7,508 nucleotides of DNA from Chitinophagaceae bacterium (lineage in GTDB: Bacteria; Bacteroidota; Bacteroidia; Chitinophagales; Chitinophagaceae): positions 1-7,508 of the forward strand of contig JAIEQT010000130.1 of NCBI GenBank assembly GCA_019747455.1, written 5' to 3'. The notes beneath the pieces are model-generated. The model was given only the letters and a program-made list of their open reading frames with translations, searched no databases and had not been told where the DNA came from. This document shows, piece by piece, positions 1 through 6,206 of the stretch (position 1 is the stretch's first letter; every line of letters starts with the position of its first letter). Both the position numbers and the translations under genes were made by a program.

Positions 1-297
1 TACCATACTTGCGGGTGGAATATGGATCTCGAAAAGACTGCAAAATGTACTATTAGCAGTAACAATCAGCCCTGTTTCATTTTCAACTAATATACCTGTT
101 TGTAAATGGGAAGTAATGGTATCCAGTAAAGCTGGTTGAAAAAAAGTAGGGGGAAAGCTGCTTTTATTTTTTTCATGGGTTATTACTGCATTTAATTCCT
201 TTTGTTTTTCCAATAGTTTTCTTTCTGCAGCATATCTGGCAGCACGCTCCATTTCAAGGGCGGTTTCTAATAATTGTATGGTTGAGGATGATTCCAT
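1..297 (-). CDS. PAS-domain sensor protein, probably a histidine kinase, N-terminal part (3' end outside window)
   Basis: Ninety-nine codons are visible, starting at the ATG at 297 and running off the left edge. Residues about 5-45 form a charged, heptad-like helix (LLETALEMERAARYAAERK), of the kind found before PAS domains in Bacteroidota sensor kinases. Residues about 57-99 look like the start of a PAS domain (LQTGILVENETGLIVTANSTF, then CSLFEI). No signal peptide or membrane segment is visible, so it is probably cytosolic. The start lies one base after the TAA stop of the sigma-54 response regulator gene, so the two are almost certainly co-transcribed and perhaps translationally coupled. 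That pairing suggests a cognate kinase for the regulator. The kinase core itself is not in the window, so 'histidine kinase' is inferred from context and N-terminal style; another PAS protein is possible. Confidence 0.75.
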   Translation of the reverse strand, partial: MESSSTIQLLETALEMERAARYAAERKLLEKQKELNAVITHEKNKSSFPPTFFQPALLDTITSHLQTGILVENETGLIVTANSTFCSLFEIHIPPASMV

Positions 298-298
298 A

Positions 299-1660
299 TT
301 AGCGAATAGCTACCTCGCCATTTTGTAACATTCTATAAATGGTAGATTTGCCAATATCTAATTTTTTGGATACTAACATTACGTCTTGATCATACTTATT
401 TAAAAAGTGTTGAATAATCTGTGTTTCATATTCCCGTAATGAAGTTTCCTTATGCAGTAAGTTGCCAAAATGATTGATGGTTTCCAGGTTTATATCGGCT
501 GCTTCTATCGTTTGTGTATCGCTCATAACCGTGGCTAATTCCATCAACGATTTTAATTCTCTCACATTCCCGGGATAATGATAACTCTTTAATTTTTGTT
601 GGGCTTCTGGTGATAGTGATTTAAGCTGCATCCGATTATCTGTGCAAAAACTTTGAATAAAGTGTTTAGCAAGAATGAGAATATCATGCCCTCGTTCTCG
701 TAAAGGAGGTAAGGCAATGGGTAATCCCAGTAACCTATAGTATAAATCTTCTCTGAACGTTTTATTGGTTACTTCTGCCAACAGATCTCTATGTGTAGCT
801 ACGATGATTCTTACATCAATGGGTACCACTACATTACCACCAACTCGGGTAATTTCTCTTTCTTGTAACACCCGTAGTAATTTAGCTTGCAGGTGCATGT
901 CCATTTCCCCTATTTCATCTAAAAAAATGGTGCCCTTATTCGCTTCTTCAAATTTTCCGATTCGCCTGCCAACAGCTCCGGTAAAAGCTCCTTTTTCATG
1001 GCCGAATAATTCTGTTTCTAATAAATCTTTCGGTATGGCAGCTACATTAATAGCAATAAATGGATTTTTTTGTCGAGGAGAATTATAGTGAATGGCTTTT
1101 GCTACCATTTCTTTACCTGTACCAGTTTCCCCGGTAATGGAAACGGTAATATTGGTTTTAGTAGCTTTTTCAATTAAACTGAATACTTTTTTGATGGGTT
1201 CGCTTTGCCCTATGATAACTTTTGAAAAATCATATGTTTTTTTCAATTCATCTTTCAGCGTTTCCACTTCTTTTTTTAGCCCCTTTATTTCTTGTAAATG
1301 AATTAACGTATTCCATAACCTATCTTTTGTATCCTCATCTTTTACGATATAATCAAAAGCACCCAGTTTCAATAACTCTACAGCTGTAGCAATATCTTCT
1401 TGTCCGGAAATCATGACCACCTCAGTATCGGGATTTGTAGCCTTTATTTTTTTAAGTACTTTATTTCCATTCTGTTCACTTAATGTATAGTCAAGTGTTA
1501 CCACATCCGGATTCTCATGTAATCGATTAAAAAATTCTTTTTCATTTTCAAATTTTGTGACGTGATAGTCGGGGTTTAAGCTCAAGTAATGTTCGAGCAT
1601 GGTACCATACCAGAGGTCGTCTTCCAGAATAAAGATTTTAAGGGGTTTGGTTGGTTTCAT
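299..1660 (-). CDS. sigma-54-dependent response regulator, NtrC family (REC-AAA+-HTH)
   Basis: A 453-residue transcription activator for RpoN-RNA polymerase. An N-terminal receiver (about 7-120) has acidic residues E13, D14 and D15, phosphoacceptor D57 in VVTLDYTL, S85 and K107. A coiled linker (about 123-145) leads to a complete AAA+ sigma-54 interaction domain: Walker A GETGTGKE (177-184), the sigma-54-contacting GAFTGA loop (224-229), Walker B IFLDE (D248, E249), arginine-finger region FREDLYYRL (302-310) and sensor II GNVREL (364-369). A Fis-type helix-turn-helix ends the protein (about 407-453, VSKKLDIGKSTIYRML). All key residues look intact. The ATG at 1660 was chosen because it puts the receiver at the usual distance; an upstream in-frame ATG at 1729 would add 23 residues unlike any receiver. 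It is divergent from the PAS-DHp-REC cluster and precedes a PAS sensor gene by one base. The target promoter is unknown; candidates lie in the adjacent divergent region. Confidence 0.95.
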   Translation of the reverse strand: MKPTKPLKIFILEDDLWYGTMLEHYLSLNPDYHVTKFENEKEFFNRLHENPDVVTLDYTLSEQNGNKVLKKIKATNPDTEVVMISGQEDIATAVELLKLGAFDYIVKDEDTKDRLWNTLIHLQEIKGLKKEVETLKDELKKTYDFSKVIIGQSEPIKKVFSLIEKATKTNITVSITGETGTGKEMVAKAIHYNSPRQKNPFIAINVAAIPKDLLETELFGHEKGAFTGAVGRRIGKFEEANKGTIFLDEIGEMDMHLQAKLLRVLQEREITRVGGNVVVPIDVRIIVATHRDLLAEVTNKTFREDLYYRLLGLPIALPPLRERGHDILILAKHFIQSFCTDNRMQLKSLSPEAQQKLKSYHYPGNVRELKSLMELATVMSDTQTIEAADINLETINHFGNLLHKETSLREYETQIIQHFLNKYDQDVMLVSKKLDIGKSTIYRMLQNGEVAIR

Positions 1661-1708
1661 CGAATAATTTTTTTTAGCTTGGGTACAAAGTAGTGTTCCT
1701 TGCAGAGA

Positions 1709-1753
1709 AAAAATGTAAGAAAATCCCAAAAATGGAAAGCTCTCCCAAAAATG
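1709..1753 (-). repeat. three 19-bp-spaced CATTTTT(GGGA) direct repeats, candidate activator sites
   Basis: Read on the minus strand, CATTTTT begins at 1753, 1734 and 1715, exactly 19 bp apart. The first two copies are longer (CATTTTTGGGA, 1753-1743 and 1734-1724); the third keeps only CATTTTT. The middle copy is also inside a dyad, CCAAAAATGG on the plus strand (1726-1735). They lie about 60-100 bp upstream of the -24/-12-like element, the usual distance for enhancer-type sites of an NtrC-family activator. Function is inferred; A/T-rich runs can look repetitive by chance. Confidence 0.4.
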
Positions 1754-1810
1754 TGAAAATCACTACAAGCTAAAAACACATAATGCGTTGAAAATCAATG
1801 TTGGGAATAC

Positions 1811-1825
1811 TGGCATAGTATTTCG
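1811..1825 (+). promoter_or_regulatory. weak candidate sigma-54 (-24/-12) promoter
   Basis: TGGCA (1811-1815), six bases, then TTTCG (1821-1825). The -24 half and the spacing match the RpoN consensus TGGCAcg-N4-TTGC, but the -12 half has CG where GC is expected, and that dinucleotide is normally strongly conserved. Its position 22 bases before the ATG at 1847, and next to a sigma-54 activator gene, is the main reason to list it. It may be a degenerate promoter or chance. Confidence 0.25.
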
Positions 1826-1846
1826 TATTCTTACCGAAAACAAAGC

Positions 1847-2053
1847 ATGAGTAGGAAGGAGCCATTCAAACATATTATCATTTCATATGCTTTACTAAGC
1901 TTTTTTCAAGCAGCTGAATTTTTAGGAAAAATCTTTTCCATTCATAATATTCGTGTTTTTGTTGTAAAGCTTGTGGTAACTATATATGTGATCTTGTGGT
2001 TGTTTTCTTATTTCCATTCTTGGTACGGAACCTTACGTCAATTTAAAATCTAA
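1847..2053 (+). CDS. possible small membrane protein (68 aa), unrecognised
   Basis: A 68-residue open frame that I do not recognise. Two hydrophobic stretches are visible, about residues 9-22 (IIISYALLSFF) and, more clearly, 35-55 (IRVFVVKLVVTIYVILWLFSY), with a basic N-terminus (MSRKEPFKH) and a basic tail (RQFKI). One or two membrane-spanning helices are plausible. It ends 13 bases before the PAS-DHp-REC gene on the same strand, which would fit a short operon. No Shine-Dalgarno sequence precedes the ATG, although that is usual for this phylum; a purine-rich AGGAAGGAG lies just after the start codon, not before it. AT-rich noncoding DNA often translates into hydrophobic residues, so it could be spurious and simply part of a long leader. 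Confidence 0.4.
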   Translation: MSRKEPFKHIIISYALLSFFQAAEFLGKIFSIHNIRVFVVKLVVTIYVILWLFSYFHSWYGTLRQFKI

Positions 2054-2066
2054 TAATAGCACACCC

Positions 2067-3146
2067 ATGTATACCGATAATAATCTTTTTCCTAAACGTG
2101 TTAATCAGCATGCGCTGTTAGAAACCGTTTTTCATAGACTACCTGATATGGTTTTTGTGTATGATGTTAAAGAACGAAAGTTTATTGTTCGAAATAAGGT
2201 GTTGAATGAATTACTTGGCTTTGTTGAATTGTCCGGTGAGGCGATAGACTGTATTTCCTTACGATCTATTACGCATCCGGAAGATTGGGGTAAGGTGCAA
2301 ACTGCGCTTAAAGATTGTTTAAGCATGGACTTCGATCAAATGAAAGAATTAGAAACCCGGTGTAAAACAAAACATGGCAATTATTTATTTTTTCAAACTC
2401 GCTTATTTGTATTTGAAAAAGTAGAAAATGAAGTAATTTATCTATTAGGTATTTCACAGGATATTACCGAGCGTAAATACACAGAATTACAAACCGAAAA
2501 ATATAAAGCCAGATTACAAGAGCTTTCCTTTATTACCTCGCATGAGATGCGGCATGAATATGCCAAAATCCAGTCTATTGTTAATTTACTGGATAACAGG
2601 TTCATAACAGATCAGGAGCGGCTCGATCTTATTTCTGAGGCTAAAAAATCTATTCAATTGATTAACTCGGCAATTTTTAAATTAAACCACAAATTGTCTT
2701 TTAATCAAAATGATGGCTTTTTCGATAATGGTAAAGAAGGAAATGGCTATAAACGTATCATTTTTATAGATGATGATGTGCTTACCAACGTTTTGAATAA
2801 AAAAATCGTACAAGCTATCTTACCTGATATGCAGGTAGAAGTTTTTTTAGATATTGATGAAGCACTTTCATATTTGAGGCAAGCAGACAATCTTCATGAG
2901 GCACTCGTTTTTCTCGACATTAATTTTCCCGGCAGGGGTGGCTGGGATTTTTTATCAGATTACAGTGCCTTTTCTACAGCTTCGAATGTGATTGTGCTTT
3001 CATCATCTATTGATAACCGGGATCGGGAAAAAGCAAGAGGATATAAAGTGGTGATAGATTATATCACCAAACCGCTTTCATTTGATTTCATTAAAACCTT
3101 TTTTGAGGAGCTCAAATCTGTTATTGCCGTTGGGGCAGACCGATAA
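2067..3146 (+). CDS. PAS-DHp-REC signalling protein lacking a kinase ATPase domain
   Basis: A 359-residue soluble protein. A PAS domain with PAC-like end occupies about 16-136 (FHRLPDMVFVYD, SITHPEDW, LLGISQDITERK). A short helix leads into a HisKA-like dimerisation helix pair (about 148-211) with H159 in the box SFITSHEMRHEYAKI, followed by a second helix ending in AIFKLN. A complete receiver follows at about 229-352: acidic D235-D237, phosphoacceptor D284 (VFLDINFPG), S312 and K335 (ITKPL). Only about 18 residues separate DHp and receiver, so there is no HATPase_c domain with N, G1 or G2 boxes. It therefore cannot autophosphorylate in the usual way. A role as phosphotransfer protein or as a PAS-gated scaffold for a partner kinase is inferred. 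It is paralogous to the larger protein encoded from 4339 and lies 46 bases upstream of a NarL-type regulator. The start at 2067 has no Shine-Dalgarno sequence. Confidence 0.9.
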   Translation: MYTDNNLFPKRVNQHALLETVFHRLPDMVFVYDVKERKFIVRNKVLNELLGFVELSGEAIDCISLRSITHPEDWGKVQTALKDCLSMDFDQMKELETRCKTKHGNYLFFQTRLFVFEKVENEVIYLLGISQDITERKYTELQTEKYKARLQELSFITSHEMRHEYAKIQSIVNLLDNRFITDQERLDLISEAKKSIQLINSAIFKLNHKLSFNQNDGFFDNGKEGNGYKRIIFIDDDVLTNVLNKKIVQAILPDMQVEVFLDIDEALSYLRQADNLHEALVFLDINFPGRGGWDFLSDYSAFSTASNVIVLSSSIDNRDREKARGYKVVIDYITKPLSFDFIKTFFEELKSVIAVGADR

Positions 3147-3161
3147 ATTCTCCTATCTTAG
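3130..3161 (+). promoter_or_regulatory. candidate Bacteroidota-type promoter for the NarL-type regulator
   Basis: TTG (3130-3132), 21 bases, then TATCTTAG (3154-3161), which matches the -7 consensus TAnnTTTG at five of its six fixed positions. Transcription would begin near 3166, about 27 bases before the ATG. The -33 part overlaps the end of the upstream gene. The regulator could also be expressed by read-through from that gene, since no terminator is seen between them. Confidence 0.35.
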
Positions 3162-3193
3162 CAGCTAAATATCTCTAATAACTGTAGCTGCTA
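3159..3193 (+). repeat. 9-bp perfect inverted repeat covering the NarL-type gene start
   Basis: TAGCAGCTA (3159-3167) and TAGCTGCTA (3185-3193) are perfect reverse complements separated by 17 bases. The right arm includes the A of the start codon at 3193. In a read-through mRNA it could fold into a hairpin that hides the translation start; in DNA it could be an operator next to the candidate -7 element. Roughly one such 9-bp pair at this distance is expected by chance in a window this size, so only the location makes it notable. Confidence 0.45.
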
Positions 3194-3819
3194 TGAAAAT
3201 CTTAATTGCAGACGACCATACACTCATACGCGAAGGACTGAAGAAAATACTACTGGAGTCTCTTCCTTTTGCTACTATCCATGATGTTGGCGATTCTGCA
3301 GATTTATTTAAGCGAGCCATAAAAGAGAGTTGGGATATTATCATTTCTGATATCAGTATGCCCGGCTACTCAGGAATTGAGATCTTGAAGCAGATCAAAA
3401 CCCATGCACCTAATACGCCGGTTCTTATGTTAAGTATGTATCCGCCGGAGCAATACGCTGTAAGGGCTATTAAAGCTGGGGCTTCAGGCTATTTAACCAA
3501 AGAAAGTGCGCCTTATGAATTGGTTACTGCTGTGCAACAAATACTCCGTGGTAGAAAATATATTACGAATAGGGTAGCAGAAGTATTGGCAGGCTCTTTA
3601 GAAAATGATGGTACTAAATTGCCACATGAAAATCTTTCCGATAGGGAGTTTGAAGTATTGCGAATGATAGTTGAAGGGAAGTCGATTTCAGAAATAGGTG
3701 AATGTTTGTCTTTGAATGTGAATACGATCAGTACATATAGATCCAGAATAATGGATAAAATGAATATTCGTAATAATGCGGATCTTGTAAAATACGCCAT
3801 CGAACACAAACTTTTTTAA
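3193..3819 (+). CDS. NarL/FixJ-type response regulator (REC + LuxR HTH)
   Basis: A 208-residue DNA-binding response regulator of standard length. The receiver (about 1-120) has acidic D7 and D8, phosphoacceptor D53 (IIISDISMPG), S81 and K103 (YLTKES), with the usual KAGASGYLTK segment. The LuxR-type helix-turn-helix occupies about 146-208 (LSDREFEVLRMIVEGKS, then NVNTISTYRSRIMDKM and NADLVKYAI). All expected residues are present, so it should be phosphorylated and bind DNA as a dimer. It follows the PAS-DHp-REC gene by 46 bases and is followed by a strong terminator, so the two probably form one transcription unit. It is the most obvious DNA-binding output for the neighbouring kinase-less proteins, but its partner and targets are not visible. 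Its start codon is covered by a 9-bp inverted repeat. Confidence 0.95.
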   Translation: MKILIADDHTLIREGLKKILLESLPFATIHDVGDSADLFKRAIKESWDIIISDISMPGYSGIEILKQIKTHAPNTPVLMLSMYPPEQYAVRAIKAGASGYLTKESAPYELVTAVQQILRGRKYITNRVAEVLAGSLENDGTKLPHENLSDREFEVLRMIVEGKSISEIGECLSLNVNTISTYRSRIMDKMNIRNNADLVKYAIEHKLF

Positions 3820-3831
3820 TATGTAACTCAT

Positions 3832-3849
3832 TGTAGTGGGGTAACTACA
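3832..3849 (+). promoter_or_regulatory. 6-bp dyad, candidate operator within a possible promoter for the stand-alone REC gene
   Basis: TGTAGT (3832-3837) and ACTACA (3844-3849) form a perfect dyad around GGGGTA. It lies between a TTG (3831-3833) and CAGCTTTG (3851-3858), which resembles the -7 consensus TAnnTTTG with one mismatch; the 17-base spacing is slightly short. If this promoter is real, transcription would start inside the terminator hairpin, so that hairpin would not form in the new transcript. The dyad could equally be a small RNA hairpin before the terminator. Confidence 0.3.
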
Positions 3850-3851
3850 CC

Positions 3852-3885
3852 AGCTTTGTAGAGCAATCTACAAAGCTTTTTTTTT
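3852..3885 (+). terminator. strong intrinsic terminator after the NarL-type regulator gene
   Basis: A perfect 11-bp stem, AGCTTTGTAGA (3852-3862) paired with TCTACAAAGCT (3867-3877), closes a GCAA tetraloop of the stabilising GNRA type and runs directly into nine T residues (3877-3885). It sits 33 bases after the stop codon of the NarL-type regulator and 23 before the next gene. It should separate the upstream unit from the stand-alone REC/PAS-DHp-REC pair. Confidence 0.9.
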
Positions 3886-3908
3886 GCCTTCACTACCTTG
3901 TTCCCCGA

Positions 3909-4310
3909 ATGATACAAATGATTACACGCTCGCTCCAAATTCTTATAGTAGATGATGCTCATTTTATTTTAGATAGACTAGCATCATTGCTAAATGAATA
4001 TGCTCCAGATAGTACTATTCGTTCCGCTGTAACCGGAGAAGAAGGTTTATCACTAATATCGGCCTTAATGCCTGATATCGTGATTTTAGACATTAACCTT
4101 CCCGATTTGAGTGGGATCGAAGTACTTAAGAAAATCAGAGAAAAAAATAAAGTTAAACCGGTAATCATTATGCTTACCAACAATACTATTTCAGATTATC
4201 GATCGGCTTGCTTGCAACTGGGTGCTAACTATTTCCTGGATAAATCCAAAGATTTTTTAATGCTCACAACGGTTATTGATGAAGTAATAAAACAAAAATA
4301 TGTAGACTAA
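3909..4310 (+). CDS. stand-alone receiver-domain protein (single-domain response regulator)
   Basis: A 133-residue protein that is a receiver domain and nothing else. Acidic D15 and D16 (ILIVDD), phosphoacceptor D61 (IVILDINLPDLSG), T90 (IIMLTN) and K112 (YFLDKS) are all present, so it should accept a phosphoryl group. With no output domain it is likely to act by protein-protein contact or as a phosphate shuttle or sink, like CheY- or Spo0F-type proteins; which of these cannot be told from sequence. It lies after a strong terminator and 28 bases before the large PAS-DHp-REC gene, so these two are probably one unit. A second in-frame ATG at 3918 would shorten it by three residues and is equally possible; neither has a clear Shine-Dalgarno sequence. 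Confidence 0.92.
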   Translation: MIQMITRSLQILIVDDAHFILDRLASLLNEYAPDSTIRSAVTGEEGLSLISALMPDIVILDINLPDLSGIEVLKKIREKNKVKPVIIMLTNNTISDYRSACLQLGANYFLDKSKDFLMLTTVIDEVIKQKYVD

Positions 4311-4338
4311 ATATTTTCTATTGACCTTAACCTACAAA

Positions 4339-6204
4339 ATGCTGATCATGAGATATCCTTATAATATAGACAAAAAAATTACTACCATTATCCATTCCAA
4401 TAGTCATTATATCATAGCAACTGATTTGCAAGGTAATATCACGTTTACCAATGAAGCTTTTGAGAGACGTTGTCAGATACTTGGAGAGTCTATGCTTGGT
4501 GTAAACTTCGATGCACTTGTAAATACGGATGATCTGGTTCAGTTTAAGCAAGCTATTAGAGCATGTACACACGGTGAATCGAATACCGTAATTCTTCAAT
4601 ACAAATCCCTACAGGGAGCCAATCAATCTTCCCGTGTTAGCTATGAGTTAAGTTTGATACGTGATAAAAAAGGCAGTGTGGTTGGTGTTTTGCAGGTTGG
4701 AAAAGAAGCCGGGCTAACTGTTATACATAATGCCACAGAAAAGCCAAAACAAAAAGTGGTATCTATGGAAGATGGTTATAGGAGTGAATGGTTTAGGGAT
4801 GTTGCCAATCATATGCCCGATATGATGTGGCTATCTGATGAAGCGCATAATATCATTTTTGTAAATAAGGCCTGGCTTAATTTCACAGGTACCGAGTTAG
4901 ATGACGAATTAGGTGTGGGTTGGTTACAGGCCATTCATCCGGAGGATTTAGAAACAGTTATCGAAGAGCGGAAAGCAGCTTTTCAAAAACAAGTTTTTTA
5001 TGCCATTACTTTCCGATTTCGTAAAAGAGATGGTAGCTACAGATGGCTAACTATTAAAGGAAATCCTTTATACAATCACTTAGGTGAGTTTTTAGGGTAC
5101 ACTGGAACATGTCTCGATACAACTCCTGTTAAAGAGGCTCAATTGCAGATAAAGCGTCAGCAGGAGCTCATGGAGAATACAAAAATTGAGTTCGGAAAAT
5201 TCACTAAAATAGCCCAGAAGATCAGCAGCATCGTGATTCTTACTAACCCCGATAACCAAGTTACCTGGGTAAATGACGCGTTTGTAAAAGTTACCGGATA
5301 TAGTATGCGCGAGGTTATCGGAAAGCAGCCCGGTAGTTTTTTAAAAGGGCCTGAAACTAATAAGGAAACCTTACAGAAGATCAAGCGCATAATTGAACAG
5401 GGCAGGGGTATTCGAAGTGAGGTTCTTTATTATACTAAAAGCGGATCGAAGTTGTGGCTTGATATCATGATCGAAACTATCTATGATAAGGATGGAAATA
5501 TTACCGGTTATATCACTATTCAGAAGGATATCACACTCAAGAAGGTATCTGAGAAAGAAGTACAAGAACAAATGGCTCATTTAAAGAAAATTTCCTTTAT
5601 CACTTCACATGAATTGCGACATGAATTTTCTAAAATCTTACAACTTATACAAACAGCCAAGTTTCAGGATAATACCGTTTACAGTTATTCACAAATATTT
5701 GCTGAGGTAGAGAAGTCGGCCAACCTCATGAATGATGCTATTTATAAACTGAATGATCAAATCAATTTTGCTTCTTCTAGTAGTATTTCTTTGAATAAAT
5801 ATTTATTAAACCAGGCTATTGAGGAGATCTGTTTAGTAGATGATGATCATTTGGTAAATAAATTGAATGGATTGATTATCAAAAATGTAATGCCTAGCTT
5901 GCCGGTGCATGCTTTTGATGATATCGATGATGCACTTCGATATGTAAAGGAAAACCCTAATCTGAAAAGGAAAATTTTCCTGGATTTGAATTTTGCAGGT
6001 CGCTCGGGATGGGATTTTTTAAAAGAATATGAGAAGATGGGTCAGCCATGGCCTGTTATTATTCTTACGTCTTCTATAGATCATAATGATTATGAGAGAT
6101 CAAAAAAATATAGTAATGTAACTCATTTTATTACCAAGCCACTAACGATAGAGCAATTCGAAAAATTAAGTGATTTAGAAGTGGCTTATAGTCATGCTGA
6201 GTAA
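4339..6204 (+). CDS. PAS-PAS-PAS-DHp-REC signalling protein lacking a kinase ATPase domain
   Basis: A 621-residue soluble protein. Three PAS domains lie at about 14-123, 150-264 (typical PAS/PAC, IHPEDLETV and DGSYRWL) and 291-400 (NDAFVKVTGYSMREVIG, then GSFLKGPETN). A short coiled helix joins them to a HisKA-like helix pair (about 414-476) with H424 in SFITSHELRHEFSKI. A full receiver follows (about 494-610): D501-D503, phosphoacceptor D549 (IFLDLNFAG), T577 and K600 (ITKPL). As in the smaller paralogue, DHp passes almost directly into REC, leaving no place for HATPase_c. The phosphoacceptor segment matches the paralogue at 12 of 15 positions. Phosphotransfer or PAS-gated scaffolding is inferred. 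ATG 4339 was chosen for its A-rich upstream context; ATG 4348 or TTG 4321 are alternatives. It follows the stand-alone receiver by 28 bases and ends two bases from the convergent transporter gene. Confidence 0.9.
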   Translation: MLIMRYPYNIDKKITTIIHSNSHYIIATDLQGNITFTNEAFERRCQILGESMLGVNFDALVNTDDLVQFKQAIRACTHGESNTVILQYKSLQGANQSSRVSYELSLIRDKKGSVVGVLQVGKEAGLTVIHNATEKPKQKVVSMEDGYRSEWFRDVANHMPDMMWLSDEAHNIIFVNKAWLNFTGTELDDELGVGWLQAIHPEDLETVIEERKAAFQKQVFYAITFRFRKRDGSYRWLTIKGNPLYNHLGEFLGYTGTCLDTTPVKEAQLQIKRQQELMENTKIEFGKFTKIAQKISSIVILTNPDNQVTWVNDAFVKVTGYSMREVIGKQPGSFLKGPETNKETLQKIKRIIEQGRGIRSEVLYYTKSGSKLWLDIMIETIYDKDGNITGYITIQKDITLKKVSEKEVQEQMAHLKKISFITSHELRHEFSKILQLIQTAKFQDNTVYSYSQIFAEVEKSANLMNDAIYKLNDQINFASSSSISLNKYLLNQAIEEICLVDDDHLVNKLNGLIIKNVMPSLPVHAFDDIDDALRYVKENPNLKRKIFLDLNFAGRSGWDFLKEYEKMGQPWPVIILTSSIDHNDYERSKKYSNVTHFITKPLTIEQFEKLSDLEVAYSHAE

Positions 6205-6206
6205 GT

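Larger units (their letters stand above)
1661..1846. promoter_or_regulatory. divergent intergenic regulatory region
   Basis: These 186 bases separate the sigma-54 regulator (leftward) from the plus-strand signalling genes. They are AT-rich and hold three CATTTTT repeats (minus-strand reading) spaced 19 bp apart and a -24/-12-like element near 1811-1825. On the minus strand TACTTTG (1692-1686) resembles the Bacteroidota -7 element TAnnTTTG with one base deleted, 26 bases before the regulator's ATG, but no convincing -33 TTG sits at the expected distance. No classical promoter was found for the plus strand. If the small ORF at 1847 is not real, the noncoding stretch reaches 2066. Confidence 0.5.

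Noticed and set aside
1661..1729. N-terminal extension of 23 codons for the sigma-54 regulator from an ATG at 1729.
   Set aside because: The extra residues do not resemble receiver sequence, and the extension would run over the repeats of the regulatory region; the ATG at 1660 fits the family.
1726..1735. CCAAAAATGG matches the eukaryotic CArG box.
   Set aside because: The short match is coincidental in bacterial DNA; the useful observation is the 19-bp repetition of this segment.
4321..4338. TTG at 4321 as the start of the large PAS-DHp-REC gene.
   Set aside because: Two in-frame ATG codons follow at 4339 and 4348, the first with an A-rich upstream context typical of this phylum; the extra residues match nothing in a PAS domain.
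5317..5361. The third PAS domain of the large protein has a LOV-like segment (GSFLKGPETN), suggesting a blue-light sensor.
   Set aside because: The flavin-binding LOV motif GxNCRFLQ needs a cysteine at the photoactive position. Here the segment reads GKQPGSFLK with no cysteine, so it is treated as an ordinary PAS domain.
6136..6187. AAGCCACT and AGTGGCTT form an 8-bp inverted repeat at the end of the large PAS-DHp-REC gene, considered as a terminator for the convergent transporter.
   Set aside because: The spacer is 36 bases, no T-run follows on the minus strand, and a short repeat at that distance is expected by chance.
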